Shown here in pieces: positions 35,080 to 43,749 of a DNA stretch of 64,000 nucleotides. The position numbers and the translations under genes were made by a program. The stretch is taken from the NCBI GenBank assembly GCA_964571275.1, contig CAZNCQ010000002.1, positions 1 to 64,000 of the forward strand, given 5' to 3'. The number at the start of each line of letters is the position of its first letter. Positions within the stretch are counted from its first letter, which is position 1. The DNA comes from DASRQZ01 sp964571275 (GTDB lineage: Bacteria > Myxococcota_A > Polyangia > Fen-1088). The notes beneath the pieces are model-generated. The model saw only the letters and a program-made list of their open reading frames with translations. It made no database searches and was not told the origin of the DNA.

Positions 35080-35120
35080 GAGGCCTCCCACTCTCCTCTG
35101 ACACCGCAGGCGCGAAAAAA

Positions 35121-35150
35121 CAGAAGGCCCTGAAGAAAAAGGGCCTTCTG
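35121..35150 (-). terminator. Rho-independent terminator for the MFS genes
   Basis: CAGAAGGCCCT at 35121-35131 pairs perfectly with 35140-35150 around an 8-base loop. Read on the minus strand, the stem is followed by a run of six T (the A-run at 35115-35120). It lies 19 bases after the stop of the small MFS subunit and ahead of the esterase gene. Confidence 0.9.
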
Positions 35151-35168
35151 GATCCAGGAAGCGGGTTG

Positions 35169-35333
35169 TCAGCCAAAGAGCGCGAGCGCCTTTTTGAACG
35201 TTTGCGCGACGCCCCACAGGAGCGGCAACCCGACGGCTAGCCAGGCGAGGATGACGATCCCTGAGCTGCTCTTCGACTCACTCTCGGACGCGCCCGACGG
35301 AGGCACGGACGTCGATGCATCGCTCGTTGCCAT
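35169..35333 (-). CDS. MFS transporter small subunit
   Basis: This very short gene codes for 54 residues: a polar Ser/Asp/Pro-rich start of about 24 residues, then one membrane helix (IVILAWLAVGLPLLWGVAQT) and the tail FKKALALFG. Such single-helix proteins with a W-x-x-V-x-L-P-L-x-W-G-V pattern are known beside oxalate/formate-type MFS transporters as their small subunit. Its ATG lies 12 bases after the transporter stop, and a terminator follows. Together they form a two-gene operon. The assignment rests on pattern plus position. Confidence 0.8.
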   Translation of the reverse strand: MATSDASTSVPPSGASESESKSSSGIVILAWLAVGLPLLWGVAQTFKKALALFG

Positions 35334-35345
35334 GTTCGTGCTCCT

Positions 35346-36734
35346 TTACGCCATCGCCGGCCGCGTCGCCTTGGCGCCGGATTCGTTTTCGACCTTCTCC
35401 TGATGCTCGGCCGAGACCGGCTTCACCGCGATGTTGGCGAAGAAGGCGATCACCAGCAGGCCGGCCATGATGTACATGGTCACGTTGTACGCTTGGTCCT
35501 TCGGAACGCCGCTGTCGATCTGATACTGGCGGATGTAGTTCACCAGCATCGGCCCAAAGACGCCCGCCGCGGACCAGGCGGTCAGCAGGAGCCCGTGCAC
35601 GGCGCTCACGTACTTGGTCCCGAACACGTCGGCCAGGTACGCCGGAATCGTCGCGAACCCGCCGCCGTACATCGTGAGGATCACGCAGAAGCACGCCACG
35701 TACAGCATGACGCTGCCGAACCGGCCGACCTGCGGCACCAGCGCATAGAGCGCCGTCCCCAGCGTGAAGAAGCAGGCGTAGGTCGCCTTGCGGCCAATCT
35801 TGTCGGACAGCGACGCCCAGAAGAATCGCCCCGCCATGTTGAAGAGGCTGAGCAAACCGACGAAGCCCGCCGCGGCGCTCGGGTTGATCTTGCCTTTGAA
35901 CACCTCCTGGATCATTGGCGACGCCTGGCTCAGCACGCCGATACCGGCGGTGACGTTGAAGCACAGCACGACCCAGAGCAGCCAGAACTGCTTCGTTCCC
36001 AGCGCGTGGCCCGGCGTGACGTTGCGATCGGTGATCAGCGAGCCGGCGCGCGCCGGCGGCGCGACCCACCCCGCGGGTGTCCAACCCGCCGCCGGAACGC
36101 GGTACCCGAACGCGCCGAGCGACATGACGATCAGGTAGACGATGCCCAGCACGATCCAGGTCTGCACGACGCCGGTCGACGTCGCGGACGCGAAGTGCTT
36201 CATCAACAAGTCCGAGAGCGGCGACGCGATCATCGCACCTCCGCCAAAGCCCATGATCGCCATGCCCGTGGACATTCCTCGTCGATCGGGAAACCACGAG
36301 ATCAGCGTCGACACCGGCGTGATGTAGCCGATGCCGAGCCCGCAGCCGCCGATCACCCCGTAGCCGAAGTAGACCAACCACAGCTGATGCGTGGAGATCC
36401 CGACCGCGCCGACGACGAAGCCGAGCCCCCAGCAGATCGCGGCCACGAATCCACTCTTGCGTGGCCCCTGGCTCTGCACCCATTTGCCGAACAGCGCGGC
36501 CGACAGCCCGAGCACGGCGATGGCGATCGTGAAGATCCACCCGAGCTCGGTCAGCTTCCAATCACCGGGAATCGACTTGGTCACTCCCAACTGCTTGGCC
36601 AAGGGCAAGTTGAACACACTGAACGCGTACGCCTGCCCGATACAAAGATGCGTCGCGAGGGCACAGGGTGGGATCAACCAGCGGTTGAAACCAGGCTTCG
36701 CGACGATCCGCGCCTTGCTCAAGAGCTCAGCCAT
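35346..36734 (-). CDS. OFA-family MFS transporter (oxalate/formate-type)
   Basis: From the ATG at 36734, with GGAGG at good spacing, the 462-residue protein has 12 hydrophobic segments. Family hallmarks are WLIPPCALATHLCIGQAYAFSVFNLPL, GPRKSGFVAAICWGLGF, and GGCGLGIGYITPVSTLISWFPDRRGMSTGMAIMGFGGGAM. The OFA group exchanges oxalate for formate or carries other carboxylates; Oxalobacter OxlT is the classic member. Substrate is open because the family is broad. The small subunit gene follows 12 bases after the stop. Confidence 0.9.
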   Translation of the reverse strand: MAELLSKARIVAKPGFNRWLIPPCALATHLCIGQAYAFSVFNLPLAKQLGVTKSIPGDWKLTELGWIFTIAIAVLGLSAALFGKWVQSQGPRKSGFVAAICWGLGFVVGAVGISTHQLWLVYFGYGVIGGCGLGIGYITPVSTLISWFPDRRGMSTGMAIMGFGGGAMIASPLSDLLMKHFASATSTGVVQTWIVLGIVYLIVMSLGAFGYRVPAAGWTPAGWVAPPARAGSLITDRNVTPGHALGTKQFWLLWVVLCFNVTAGIGVLSQASPMIQEVFKGKINPSAAAGFVGLLSLFNMAGRFFWASLSDKIGRKATYACFFTLGTALYALVPQVGRFGSVMLYVACFCVILTMYGGGFATIPAYLADVFGTKYVSAVHGLLLTAWSAAGVFGPMLVNYIRQYQIDSGVPKDQAYNVTMYIMAGLLVIAFFANIAVKPVSAEHQEKVENESGAKATRPAMA

Positions 36735-36900
36735 TGGCGAACCTCCTGACAAAGAACTTGACCACGGATACGCAGGGCGTGGAAAGGGAAACATTGACGG
36801 CGGCCACAATCAGCAACAATCGTGCGTCCGCTCGAAATCTTTTTGACGGAATCGCTCAGGCCAGGGGGTTTGACGTTCCGCGGTCGAACTCGGAGCCGGC

Positions 36901-38073
36901 TCAGAATCTCGACGTCAGCGCGCAGGAAAACCCCGACGACGCCGCTGGCAAGCACCCCAGCGACACCGCGCTGCCAGCCGGTGCGTGCGCGTCGCGGGCA
37001 TCGGGCGCGGTCAGAAAAAAGACCAGCGCGCCGATCGCGGCCGCGCCGGCGGTTGCGTAGCCGGCGATGGCGAGCGTCAATCTCAGACTTGCGTCCTGGT
37101 GCAAGCCCAAGCAGGGCCCGCCGCCGTAGTCGGGGGGCGCGCTCGCATTGCACAGGAGCCGCGTGGGGGCCATTGGATCCTTCACCACGTTGAACTCTGC
37201 GTTCTTCTGCGACCACAGCACCTGTGCCGTGACTCCCCCGGCCAACCCGAGCACGCCGATGCCGACCGAAACCCACGCGGCGCTGATCTGCCAGGGTCGA
37301 CCCGAGGGTGACGGCTCGACCGCTGGATTGTCGACGATCTTGGGTGGCCGCTCGGTCGATGGCCTCGCGTCATCGTTGTCCATCGCCACCTTCCGCCGCG
37401 GCGGCGCCTCGTCGCTCGGCGGCCGCGTGGCCACCACCGGCGGCTTCGCCGGTTCGGGCGGCGGGACTGGCGACAGCTTGACCACCACGCGCAGCTTTTG
37501 CCCCGCGATCGGCGCGACCGAGCGCGTCTCCGCGACCATGCCCGCCTTCTCGAGCTTCACCTCGTGCGTGCCGGGCGCGACCACGACCGGGCGCACCAGC
37601 GGCACCTTGCCGGCGTCCCGACCGTCGATGCGCACGGTGCTGCCGCTGTCTTCGGCCACGACCTCGATGTATGCGAGCTTGGGGCGCAGCGCCTGCACCT
37701 CGCGCTCGGCCTCGGCGCGGCTCGCCTTGGGGGCGAACGGGGCCTCGTCGAGGAAGATATCGAAGGAGCGCAACGCTTCCACGTCGTTGCCGAGCCCGCG
37801 GTACGCCTTGCCCATGTTGAACATGATCTTGGGGCTCTGCACCAGGGCGAACGCCTCGTTGAACTTCGCGAGCGCGCCGCGGTTGTCACCCTTTTGCAAC
37901 AAGCGAACGCCCTCGACCTGCAGCGCCTGCGCCTGCTTCTTGGCGTCATCCGACTGCGCGCGCGCCGCCGATGCGAGCGAGACGATCAGCAATGCTGCCA
38001 GGAACGAAATCCACAACGAGCCGGCGCGCGTTGGCGCGGCCGGCGACCACTCGATTTGATGTTTTCGATGCAC
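36901..38073 (-). CDS. TPR/PEGA-domain envelope protein
   Basis: The GTG at 38073 gives 390 residues with a signal peptide (AGSLWISFLAALLIVSLASAARA). TPR-like helices occupy residues 45-120 (KKQAQALQVEGVRLLQKGDNRGALAKFNEAFALV and IMFNMGKAYRGLGNDVEALRSFDIFLDEAP). A PEGA-type beta domain follows at about 135-205 (AYIEVVAEDSGSTVRIDGRDAGKVPL). Then come a Pro/Arg-rich linker and two C-terminal membrane helices. The layout is common in myxobacterial periplasmic proteins near kinases. It is a single gene here. Start choice is tentative because no strong ribosome site is seen. Confidence 0.75.
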   Translation of the reverse strand: MHRKHQIEWSPAAPTRAGSLWISFLAALLIVSLASAARAQSDDAKKQAQALQVEGVRLLQKGDNRGALAKFNEAFALVQSPKIMFNMGKAYRGLGNDVEALRSFDIFLDEAPFAPKASRAEAEREVQALRPKLAYIEVVAEDSGSTVRIDGRDAGKVPLVRPVVVAPGTHEVKLEKAGMVAETRSVAPIAGQKLRVVVKLSPVPPPEPAKPPVVATRPPSDEAPPRRKVAMDNDDARPSTERPPKIVDNPAVEPSPSGRPWQISAAWVSVGIGVLGLAGGVTAQVLWSQKNAEFNVVKDPMAPTRLLCNASAPPDYGGGPCLGLHQDASLRLTLAIAGYATAGAAAIGALVFFLTAPDARDAHAPAGSAVSLGCLPAASSGFSCALTSRF

Positions 38074-38338
38074 GATTGACGGTCCGAAGAAGCGGGCCGC
38101 GACGTTAGCACGGTCGCGAGGTGCGTCACAGGGCGGCGATTGCCAAATGCGGGCGCCGCTGGGCGTCGTCATTGTCGCCGGCGCGAGGGGGGCGAAAAAA
38201 GAGGCCGTCCCCGAAGCCTTCGAGCGTGTGTTAAAAGCGCCCGGTGCCGAGGGGGGTGGCAATCGCCGTGAGCGGAGCCCGCGAAGACGGCCCGCCTGGG
38301 CGCCCGCTCACGGACGATTAACGAAATACGGGAACACG

Positions 38339-41300
38339 ATGAGCGTTCTACTTTCCAGACTCATGACTTCGATGGCCATCCTTCGTCACGGCAAGCAGAT
38401 ACTGGGGTTGACCATCGTCGCTGCGGCGATCGCGACGGGGGCCGGCGGCTGTACGTCGGCGCGGTCGGGCGACTTGCCGGTCGGCACCGGCGGCACCGAC
38501 GGCGGGGCGACGGGGGGCGGAGCCGGCGGTCACGCCGTCGTCGACGGCGGGCCGGATCGCGCGCCCGACGCGCCCGGCGCGGACGGCGCCGCGGGCGGCG
38601 CTGGCGGCAACACCGGCTGCGCGTCGGGATTCCACGACTGCACCGGCACCTGCGTCAAGAATTCCGATGTCGCGAACTGCGGCATGGCGTGCGTCACCTG
38701 CCCGATTCCCAGCGGCGGCTCGGCCACCTGTGACGGAACATCCTGCGGCGGATCCTGCCCGACGGGGATGAAGCTGTGCGCCGGCGCCTGCATCGACAGC
38801 GGCGCGTCATGTTCAGGGGTGTGCGCCGCGGGCAGCCATGATTGCTCGGGAAGCTGCCAACCCAACGCCAGCCCGAACAGCTGCGGCGCCTCGTGCACGC
38901 CGTGCGCGGCGCCGACCAACGGAACGGCGACCTGCGACGGCGCGTCGTGCGGTTTCACCTGCGCGACCGGCTACCACGCTTGCGGAACTTCGTGCGTGCT
39001 CAACACCGCGGTGTCGTCGTGCGGATCGTCCTGCACGGCGTGCAGCGTGCCCACCGGAGGAGGCGCGACCTGCGACGGCACGTCGTGCGGCGGGACCTGC
39101 CCATCGGGAATGAAGCTGTGCGCTGGTGCTTGCATCGCCAGCAGTGCGTCGTGCGCCGGCGTTTGCCCGAGCGGGACGCACGACTGCAGCGGGACCTGCC
39201 AGCCGAACATCAGCCCCAATTCGTGCGGGACGACGGCATGCACGCCCTGCTCGACGCCCACCAATGGGATGTCGACCTGTGACGGCACCAGTTGCGGATT
39301 CACTTGCAGCACCGGCTACCACGTGTGCGGCAGCTCGTGCCAGGCGAACAGTAGCCCGATGACGTGCGGCACGTCATGCACCACGCCCTGCACCGCGCCC
39401 GCGAACGCCACCGCGACCTGTGACGGCACCCAGTGCGGTTTCGCGTGCAATACCGGGTTCCACCTGTGCGGCAGCGCCTGCGTCGCCAACAGCAGCGTCG
39501 GCAACTGCGGCACGACGTCGTGCACCGCGTGCACGCCGCCGGCGAACGCGACCTCGACCTGCGACGGCACCCAGTGTGGTTTCACCTGCGGCACCGGGTT
39601 CCACGCGTGCGGGACCGGCTGCGTCGCCAACACCAGCACGGCCGGTTGCGGCACATCCTGCACGCCCTGCTCGGTCCCGACGGGCGGCGGCACGGCCACC
39701 TGTGACGGCGCCTCGTGCGGCGGCACCTGCCCGTCGGGAATGAAGCTATGCGCCGGCGCCTGCATCGCCAACGCCGCCTCCTGCAATGGGGTCTGTCCGA
39801 GCGGCTCGCACGATTGCTCGGGCACCTGCCAATCGAATACCAGCGTCGGCAGCTGCGGCACCACGTCGTGCACGCCGTGCCCGTCATCCGCCAACGCGAC
39901 CGCCACCTGCGACGGCACCAAGTGCGGCTCCACCTGCAATAGCAGCTTCCACCTGTGTGGCGGCGCCTGCGTGTCGAACAGCGCGACCACCAGCTGCGGC
40001 ACCACGTCCTGCACGATGTGCACGCCGCCGGCGAACTCCACTGCCACCTGCGACGGCACCCAGTGCGGCTTCACCTGCGGCGCCAGCTTCCACAACTGCA
40101 GCGGCACGTGCGCCTCCAACACCAGCACCATGACCTGCGGCACCTTCTGCACCCCGTGCACGCCGCCCGCCAACGCGACCGCGACCTGCGACGGCACCAA
40201 GTGCGGCTTCACCTGCAACACCGGCTTCCACCTTTGTGGAACCGCGTGCCTCTCCAATTCCAGCATCAACAGCTGCGGCACGACCTCGTGCACCATGTGC
40301 ACGCCGCCGGCGAACTCCACGGCCACCTGCGACGGCACCCAGTGCGGCTTCACCTGCAGCACCGGGTTCCATAACTGCAGCGGCACCTGCTCGTCGAACA
40401 CCAGCACCAGCAGCTGCGGCACGACCTCGTGCACCATGTGCCCGCAGCCCGCGAACTCCACCTCGACTTGCAACGGCACCCAGTGCGGCTTCACCTGCGG
40501 CAATGGAACCACGGCGTGCTCGAACGCCTGCGTGCTCACCGCGTCGGATCCTCTGAACTGCGGCACCTGCAACCACAACTGTCAGGGTGGCGCGTGCGTG
40601 AGCGGCGTGTGCCAGGGCCGCGTGGTCACCACGATTGCGTCGGGCGGGTCCGCGGGGGGCTTGATGACGCTCTCGGGAACCAAGCTCTACGTCCAGCTGG
40701 TGGGCCGGGGCGTCATATCTGGCATGAGCGTGTTCGAGGGCGCCACTGATGGCTCGGAACCGAATGGCGCGCTCATCGCGGGTGCCCTGTCGAACGTCCC
40801 GCTCGACGGCAAGCTCTACTGGCAGACCATGGCCGCCGATGTCTCGTCCTACACAATCTCGAGCTGCTCGATTGCCAGCTGCTCGACCACGATCGCGCCG
40901 CTCGTTGCGCGAGGGCTGGTGTCAGGCAGCATCCAGGTCTTCGTCAGCGCCATCGTGGCGGATCCAACCAATCATCAGCTCGTCGTGTTCGAGCAACAAC
41001 AGATCGGCAGTCTGTTCGCCGAGCAGTTCATCCTGCGCATCAACACGAACGGCACCGTCCAGCAGGTGGCGCAGGTCGGCAACCCGGCGCAAGGGACGAT
41101 CTACACGCCCAACAACCGGCCGGATCGGTTCTTCTGGTTCAACCAGGCGAGCACGACGTTCGTGCCGACCTACCTTCCCACCTCGAATACCGGCGGGGTT
41201 CCGATTCCGCTGCTTCCGACCGGCCAGGCCGGGCTGGCACAGCGGTTCTTCGCCAGCGACACCACCGCCGTGTGGGTGAACTACGACACCTCGTTCGCCA

Positions 41301-41593
41301 ACCCCATCACCAGCAGCGTACCGCTGCCGAACGGCATCGTGAGCGGCAATCCGACGCTGCTCTACACCGGCTTCTTCGATGGCGTGATCGACAACAGCAA
41401 CGCCTTCGGCTCCTTCTTGCCGGCGGGAGCGGGGTCGACCGACGCCGTGTCGCGCTGCGCGCTTAGCGGCTGCACGCCGGTCGCGATCGCCCGCGGCCAG
41501 AACGGCCAGTCCAGCTTCCTGACCGATAGCACCCAGGTCTACTGGCTCAACTTCGCCAGCACCACGATACAGGTCTACGCCGCCGTGAAATGA
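38339..41593 (+). CDS. Cys-rich repeat lipoprotein with C-terminal beta domain
   Basis: The 1084-residue protein has a lipobox region (IATGAGGC) and a Gly/Thr/Asp linker. From about residue 85 to 755 there are tandem units of about 47 residues: CDGTQCGFTCNTGFHLCG, then a Ser/Thr spacer, then CGTTSCTPCTPPANATAT. A few units carry the variant GGTCPSGMKLCAGACI. The last 330 residues lack cysteines in pairs and look like a beta-propeller (IASGGSAGGLMTLSGTKLYVQLVGRG, DGKLYWQTMAADV). The gene is convergent with the CBM3 lipoprotein. It resembles surface adhesins; function is not known. Confidence 0.88.
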   Translation: MSVLLSRLMTSMAILRHGKQILGLTIVAAAIATGAGGCTSARSGDLPVGTGGTDGGATGGGAGGHAVVDGGPDRAPDAPGADGAAGGAGGNTGCASGFHDCTGTCVKNSDVANCGMACVTCPIPSGGSATCDGTSCGGSCPTGMKLCAGACIDSGASCSGVCAAGSHDCSGSCQPNASPNSCGASCTPCAAPTNGTATCDGASCGFTCATGYHACGTSCVLNTAVSSCGSSCTACSVPTGGGATCDGTSCGGTCPSGMKLCAGACIASSASCAGVCPSGTHDCSGTCQPNISPNSCGTTACTPCSTPTNGMSTCDGTSCGFTCSTGYHVCGSSCQANSSPMTCGTSCTTPCTAPANATATCDGTQCGFACNTGFHLCGSACVANSSVGNCGTTSCTACTPPANATSTCDGTQCGFTCGTGFHACGTGCVANTSTAGCGTSCTPCSVPTGGGTATCDGASCGGTCPSGMKLCAGACIANAASCNGVCPSGSHDCSGTCQSNTSVGSCGTTSCTPCPSSANATATCDGTKCGSTCNSSFHLCGGACVSNSATTSCGTTSCTMCTPPANSTATCDGTQCGFTCGASFHNCSGTCASNTSTMTCGTFCTPCTPPANATATCDGTKCGFTCNTGFHLCGTACLSNSSINSCGTTSCTMCTPPANSTATCDGTQCGFTCSTGFHNCSGTCSSNTSTSSCGTTSCTMCPQPANSTSTCNGTQCGFTCGNGTTACSNACVLTASDPLNCGTCNHNCQGGACVSGVCQGRVVTTIASGGSAGGLMTLSGTKLYVQLVGRGVISGMSVFEGATDGSEPNGALIAGALSNVPLDGKLYWQTMAADVSSYTISSCSIASCSTTIAPLVARGLVSGSIQVFVSAIVADPTNHQLVVFEQQQIGSLFAEQFILRINTNGTVQQVAQVGNPAQGTIYTPNNRPDRFFWFNQASTTFVPTYLPTSNTGGVPIPLLPTGQAGLAQRFFASDTTAVWVNYDTSFANPITSSVPLPNGIVSGNPTLLYTGFFDGVIDNSNAFGSFLPAGAGSTDAVSRCALSGCTPVAIARGQNGQSSFLTDSTQVYWLNFASTTIQVYAAVK

Positions 41594-41602
41594 GCTGCGC
41601 GC

Positions 41603-43447
41603 TCACGGCGCCGGCGGCTCGATGCCCCAGATCAACACGCCCTGGCGATACAACGTCACGTGCGTCCAGTCGGCGAGCGCGGTCTTCGTCGCGTCGAACG
41701 AATAGTCGCCGGTCTGCGTGTACGTGATGCCGAATGACGGGTTCAGGCTGTTGAACCGCGAGTCGACGACCGCCGTCCCGCCGTTGCCGGTCATCGTGCC
41801 CGCGGCGGCGGTGAATCCGAGTTGCAGGAACGTGTCGGCGCCGGCGCGCGTGACCGCCGTGAACGTCGTGGTCATGCTGGCCTGAATCTGCGCGTTGGCG
41901 CTGTTGGTCGCGAAGTCGACGACCGCGGCCTCGCTGGTCGCGCCGTCGTTCGTGAACCAGTAACGAATCGTGAGATCCGACAGGTTGACCGTAGCGGTGC
42001 CGACGTTGATCAGCTTGAACGCCGGATGGGGGCTGTTGGTCGTCGCCGTCGCGACGCCGGCCTGATACTGCACGCGGATCGATCCGCAGGTGTTGCCCGT
42101 GCACACGTTGGGCGCGGCGCAATCCGCGGCGGACGTCGCGACGGTGCAGCTCACCTTGCAGACGTTGTTGGCGGCGTCGCACAGGAAGCCACCCGCACAG
42201 GTGGTGGTGGCCGGCGCCGCGCACGCTCCCGCGCCGTTGCACGTCCGCACCGCGGTCCGCACCGCGCCCGTGGGGCAGCTGCCCGGCGCGCACACCGATC
42301 CGTTCGGGTAGAAATGACACGCGCCCGCTCCGTCGCACGTGCCGTCGGTGCCGCAGGTCGTGGGACCTTGATCGACACACTGGCCGCCGACCACCGGGGC
42401 GAGGCCGGCGGCGACCGGCACACAGACGGCGCCGACAGCCGTCAGCCCGCACGCCTGGCAGGTGCCACAGGTGACCGGCGGCCCCACCACGCAGCTTCCG
42501 GCACCGTCGCAGCGCCCTTGCCCTGTCCCGGTCGCGCCCGAGCAGGTCGGGTCCTGACAGACCGTGTTCGCCAGGTACAGATGACAGGCCCCCTTTCCGT
42601 CGCAGGTCCCGTCGGTGCCGCAGGTCGTGCGGCCGCTGTCGGCGCATTGCGCGAGCGGATCGTCACCCGCCGCCACTGGCGTGCAGGTGCCGGCCGCGCC
42701 GGTGAGCGCGCACGACTGGCAGGTTCCGCTGCAATCGGTCTGGCAACAGACCCCTTGCGCGCAGATCAGGCTGTTGCACTCGTCGCCGACAGCGCATGCC
42801 GCGCCCAGCGGTTTGCGGCCACAGCTGCCGCCGCTGCAGAAGCTGCCCGGGATGCAGTCGTTGTTGGTCGTGCAGGTCGTGAGGCAATCATCGCCGGTCG
42901 GATTGCATTGATAAGGATCGCAGGGCTGCCCCGACGTCGGCCGGCAGACGCTATCGCTGGTGCAGCGGGACGCGTTGGTCCGCGTCGAACCAGAACAGCT
43001 CTGCGGCAGGCAGGAGGCGCCGACGGGATAGTGGCGGCAGGCGCCGGAGCCATCGCAGGTTCCGTCGCGCCCGCAGCTGGCGATGCCGTCGTCGGGGCAA
43101 TCGTCGCGCGGATCGGTGCCGACGTCGGCGAGCGCGCAGATGCCCTCACTGCCCTCGAGCGCGCAGGAGTGACAGATATCGGGGCAAGCCGTCGCGCAGC
43201 AGAGGCCGTCGACGCAGACACCGCTCGTACACGCCGAATCGTCGGTGCAGGGAAAACCGTTGCCCAGCGTCGGCGCCATCTCATCGACCGCGGTGTCGAC
43301 GGCGGCGTCGACTGCGGCATCGTCGCCGCCGCCGCCCGCACCGCCGGCGCCGTCAGGGATCCCCTGCGTGCGCGCACACGACGCCAGACTGCATAACGTG
43401 ACGCCGAGAACGAACGCGTCAGCGAACGAGAACGAACGACTTCGCAT
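41603..43447 (-). CDS. Cys-rich lipoprotein with C-terminal CBM3 domain
   Basis: From the ATG at 43447 the 614-residue protein has a lipobox (TLCSLASC), a Gly/Asp linker and a Cys-rich middle of about 370 residues. That middle repeats CxxxxxCxxGVCxxGxCC and CGTDGTCDGxGACxxY. The last 150 residues are a CBM3-type cellulose-binding module: VQYQAGVATATTNSPHPAFKL, then LTIRYWFTNDG, then DWTHVTLYRQGVLIWG. This implies that the cell surface or secreted protein binds cellulose or another beta-glucan. The gene is convergent with the Cys-repeat gene, with 9 bases between stop codons. Confidence 0.88.
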   Translation of the reverse strand: MRSRSFSFADAFVLGVTLCSLASCARTQGIPDGAGGAGGGGDDAAVDAAVDTAVDEMAPTLGNGFPCTDDSACTSGVCVDGLCCATACPDICHSCALEGSEGICALADVGTDPRDDCPDDGIASCGRDGTCDGSGACRHYPVGASCLPQSCSGSTRTNASRCTSDSVCRPTSGQPCDPYQCNPTGDDCLTTCTTNNDCIPGSFCSGGSCGRKPLGAACAVGDECNSLICAQGVCCQTDCSGTCQSCALTGAAGTCTPVAAGDDPLAQCADSGRTTCGTDGTCDGKGACHLYLANTVCQDPTCSGATGTGQGRCDGAGSCVVGPPVTCGTCQACGLTAVGAVCVPVAAGLAPVVGGQCVDQGPTTCGTDGTCDGAGACHFYPNGSVCAPGSCPTGAVRTAVRTCNGAGACAAPATTTCAGGFLCDAANNVCKVSCTVATSAADCAAPNVCTGNTCGSIRVQYQAGVATATTNSPHPAFKLINVGTATVNLSDLTIRYWFTNDGATSEAAVVDFATNSANAQIQASMTTTFTAVTRAGADTFLQLGFTAAAGTMTGNGGTAVVDSRFNSLNPSFGITYTQTGDYSFDATKTALADWTHVTLYRQGVLIWGIEPPAP

Positions 43448-43749
43448 CTCTACCCAGCCCTCGCGACCCGTCCAATCTGTAACGAACCGATCGCTCGCGT
43501 CAATCCAGCGGCGCGTCAGCGCACACAAAAAAGAGAGCGAACAGATCGCCTGCGGCGCGCACTCCCGGCGACGGGGATGACCACTTGCAGCAGCAACATA
43601 ATTCGAACCTCGATAAGCTAGCGGTCGCATTCCGGACCCATTCCCTCCATCCAAGGGCAGCTCGGTACGAATATCTTCCCGCTCGCTGCCCCGGCGATCC
43701 CGACTTCGAGAGTTGACACCAATATTGGCCGCGCCGCTACTGTAGCGCT
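43448..43749. other. 302-bp intergenic region with divergent promoters
   Basis: No protein-coding pattern is seen. It separates the divergent CBM3 lipoprotein and GH3 genes. It holds an AT-richer patch near 43600-43620, a TTGACA-like element at 43713-43718 and the palindrome CCAATATTGG at 43719-43728. Both are within 40 bases of the GH3 start. Confidence 0.7.
43713..43728 (+). promoter_or_regulatory. Possible promoter with palindrome upstream of GH3 gene
   Basis: TTGACA at 43713-43718 is a good -35 match and is followed directly by the palindrome CCAATATTGG (43719-43728). A weak TACTGT lies 19 bases further on, near 43738. The palindrome would sit between -35 and -10, an ideal position for a repressor. 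No mapped start supports it. Confidence 0.4.

Noticed and set aside
38147..38338. N-terminal extension of the Cys-repeat lipoprotein
   Set aside because: The frame is open, but the ATG at 38339 gives a proper lipoprotein signal. The extension is Arg/Ala-rich without a signal.
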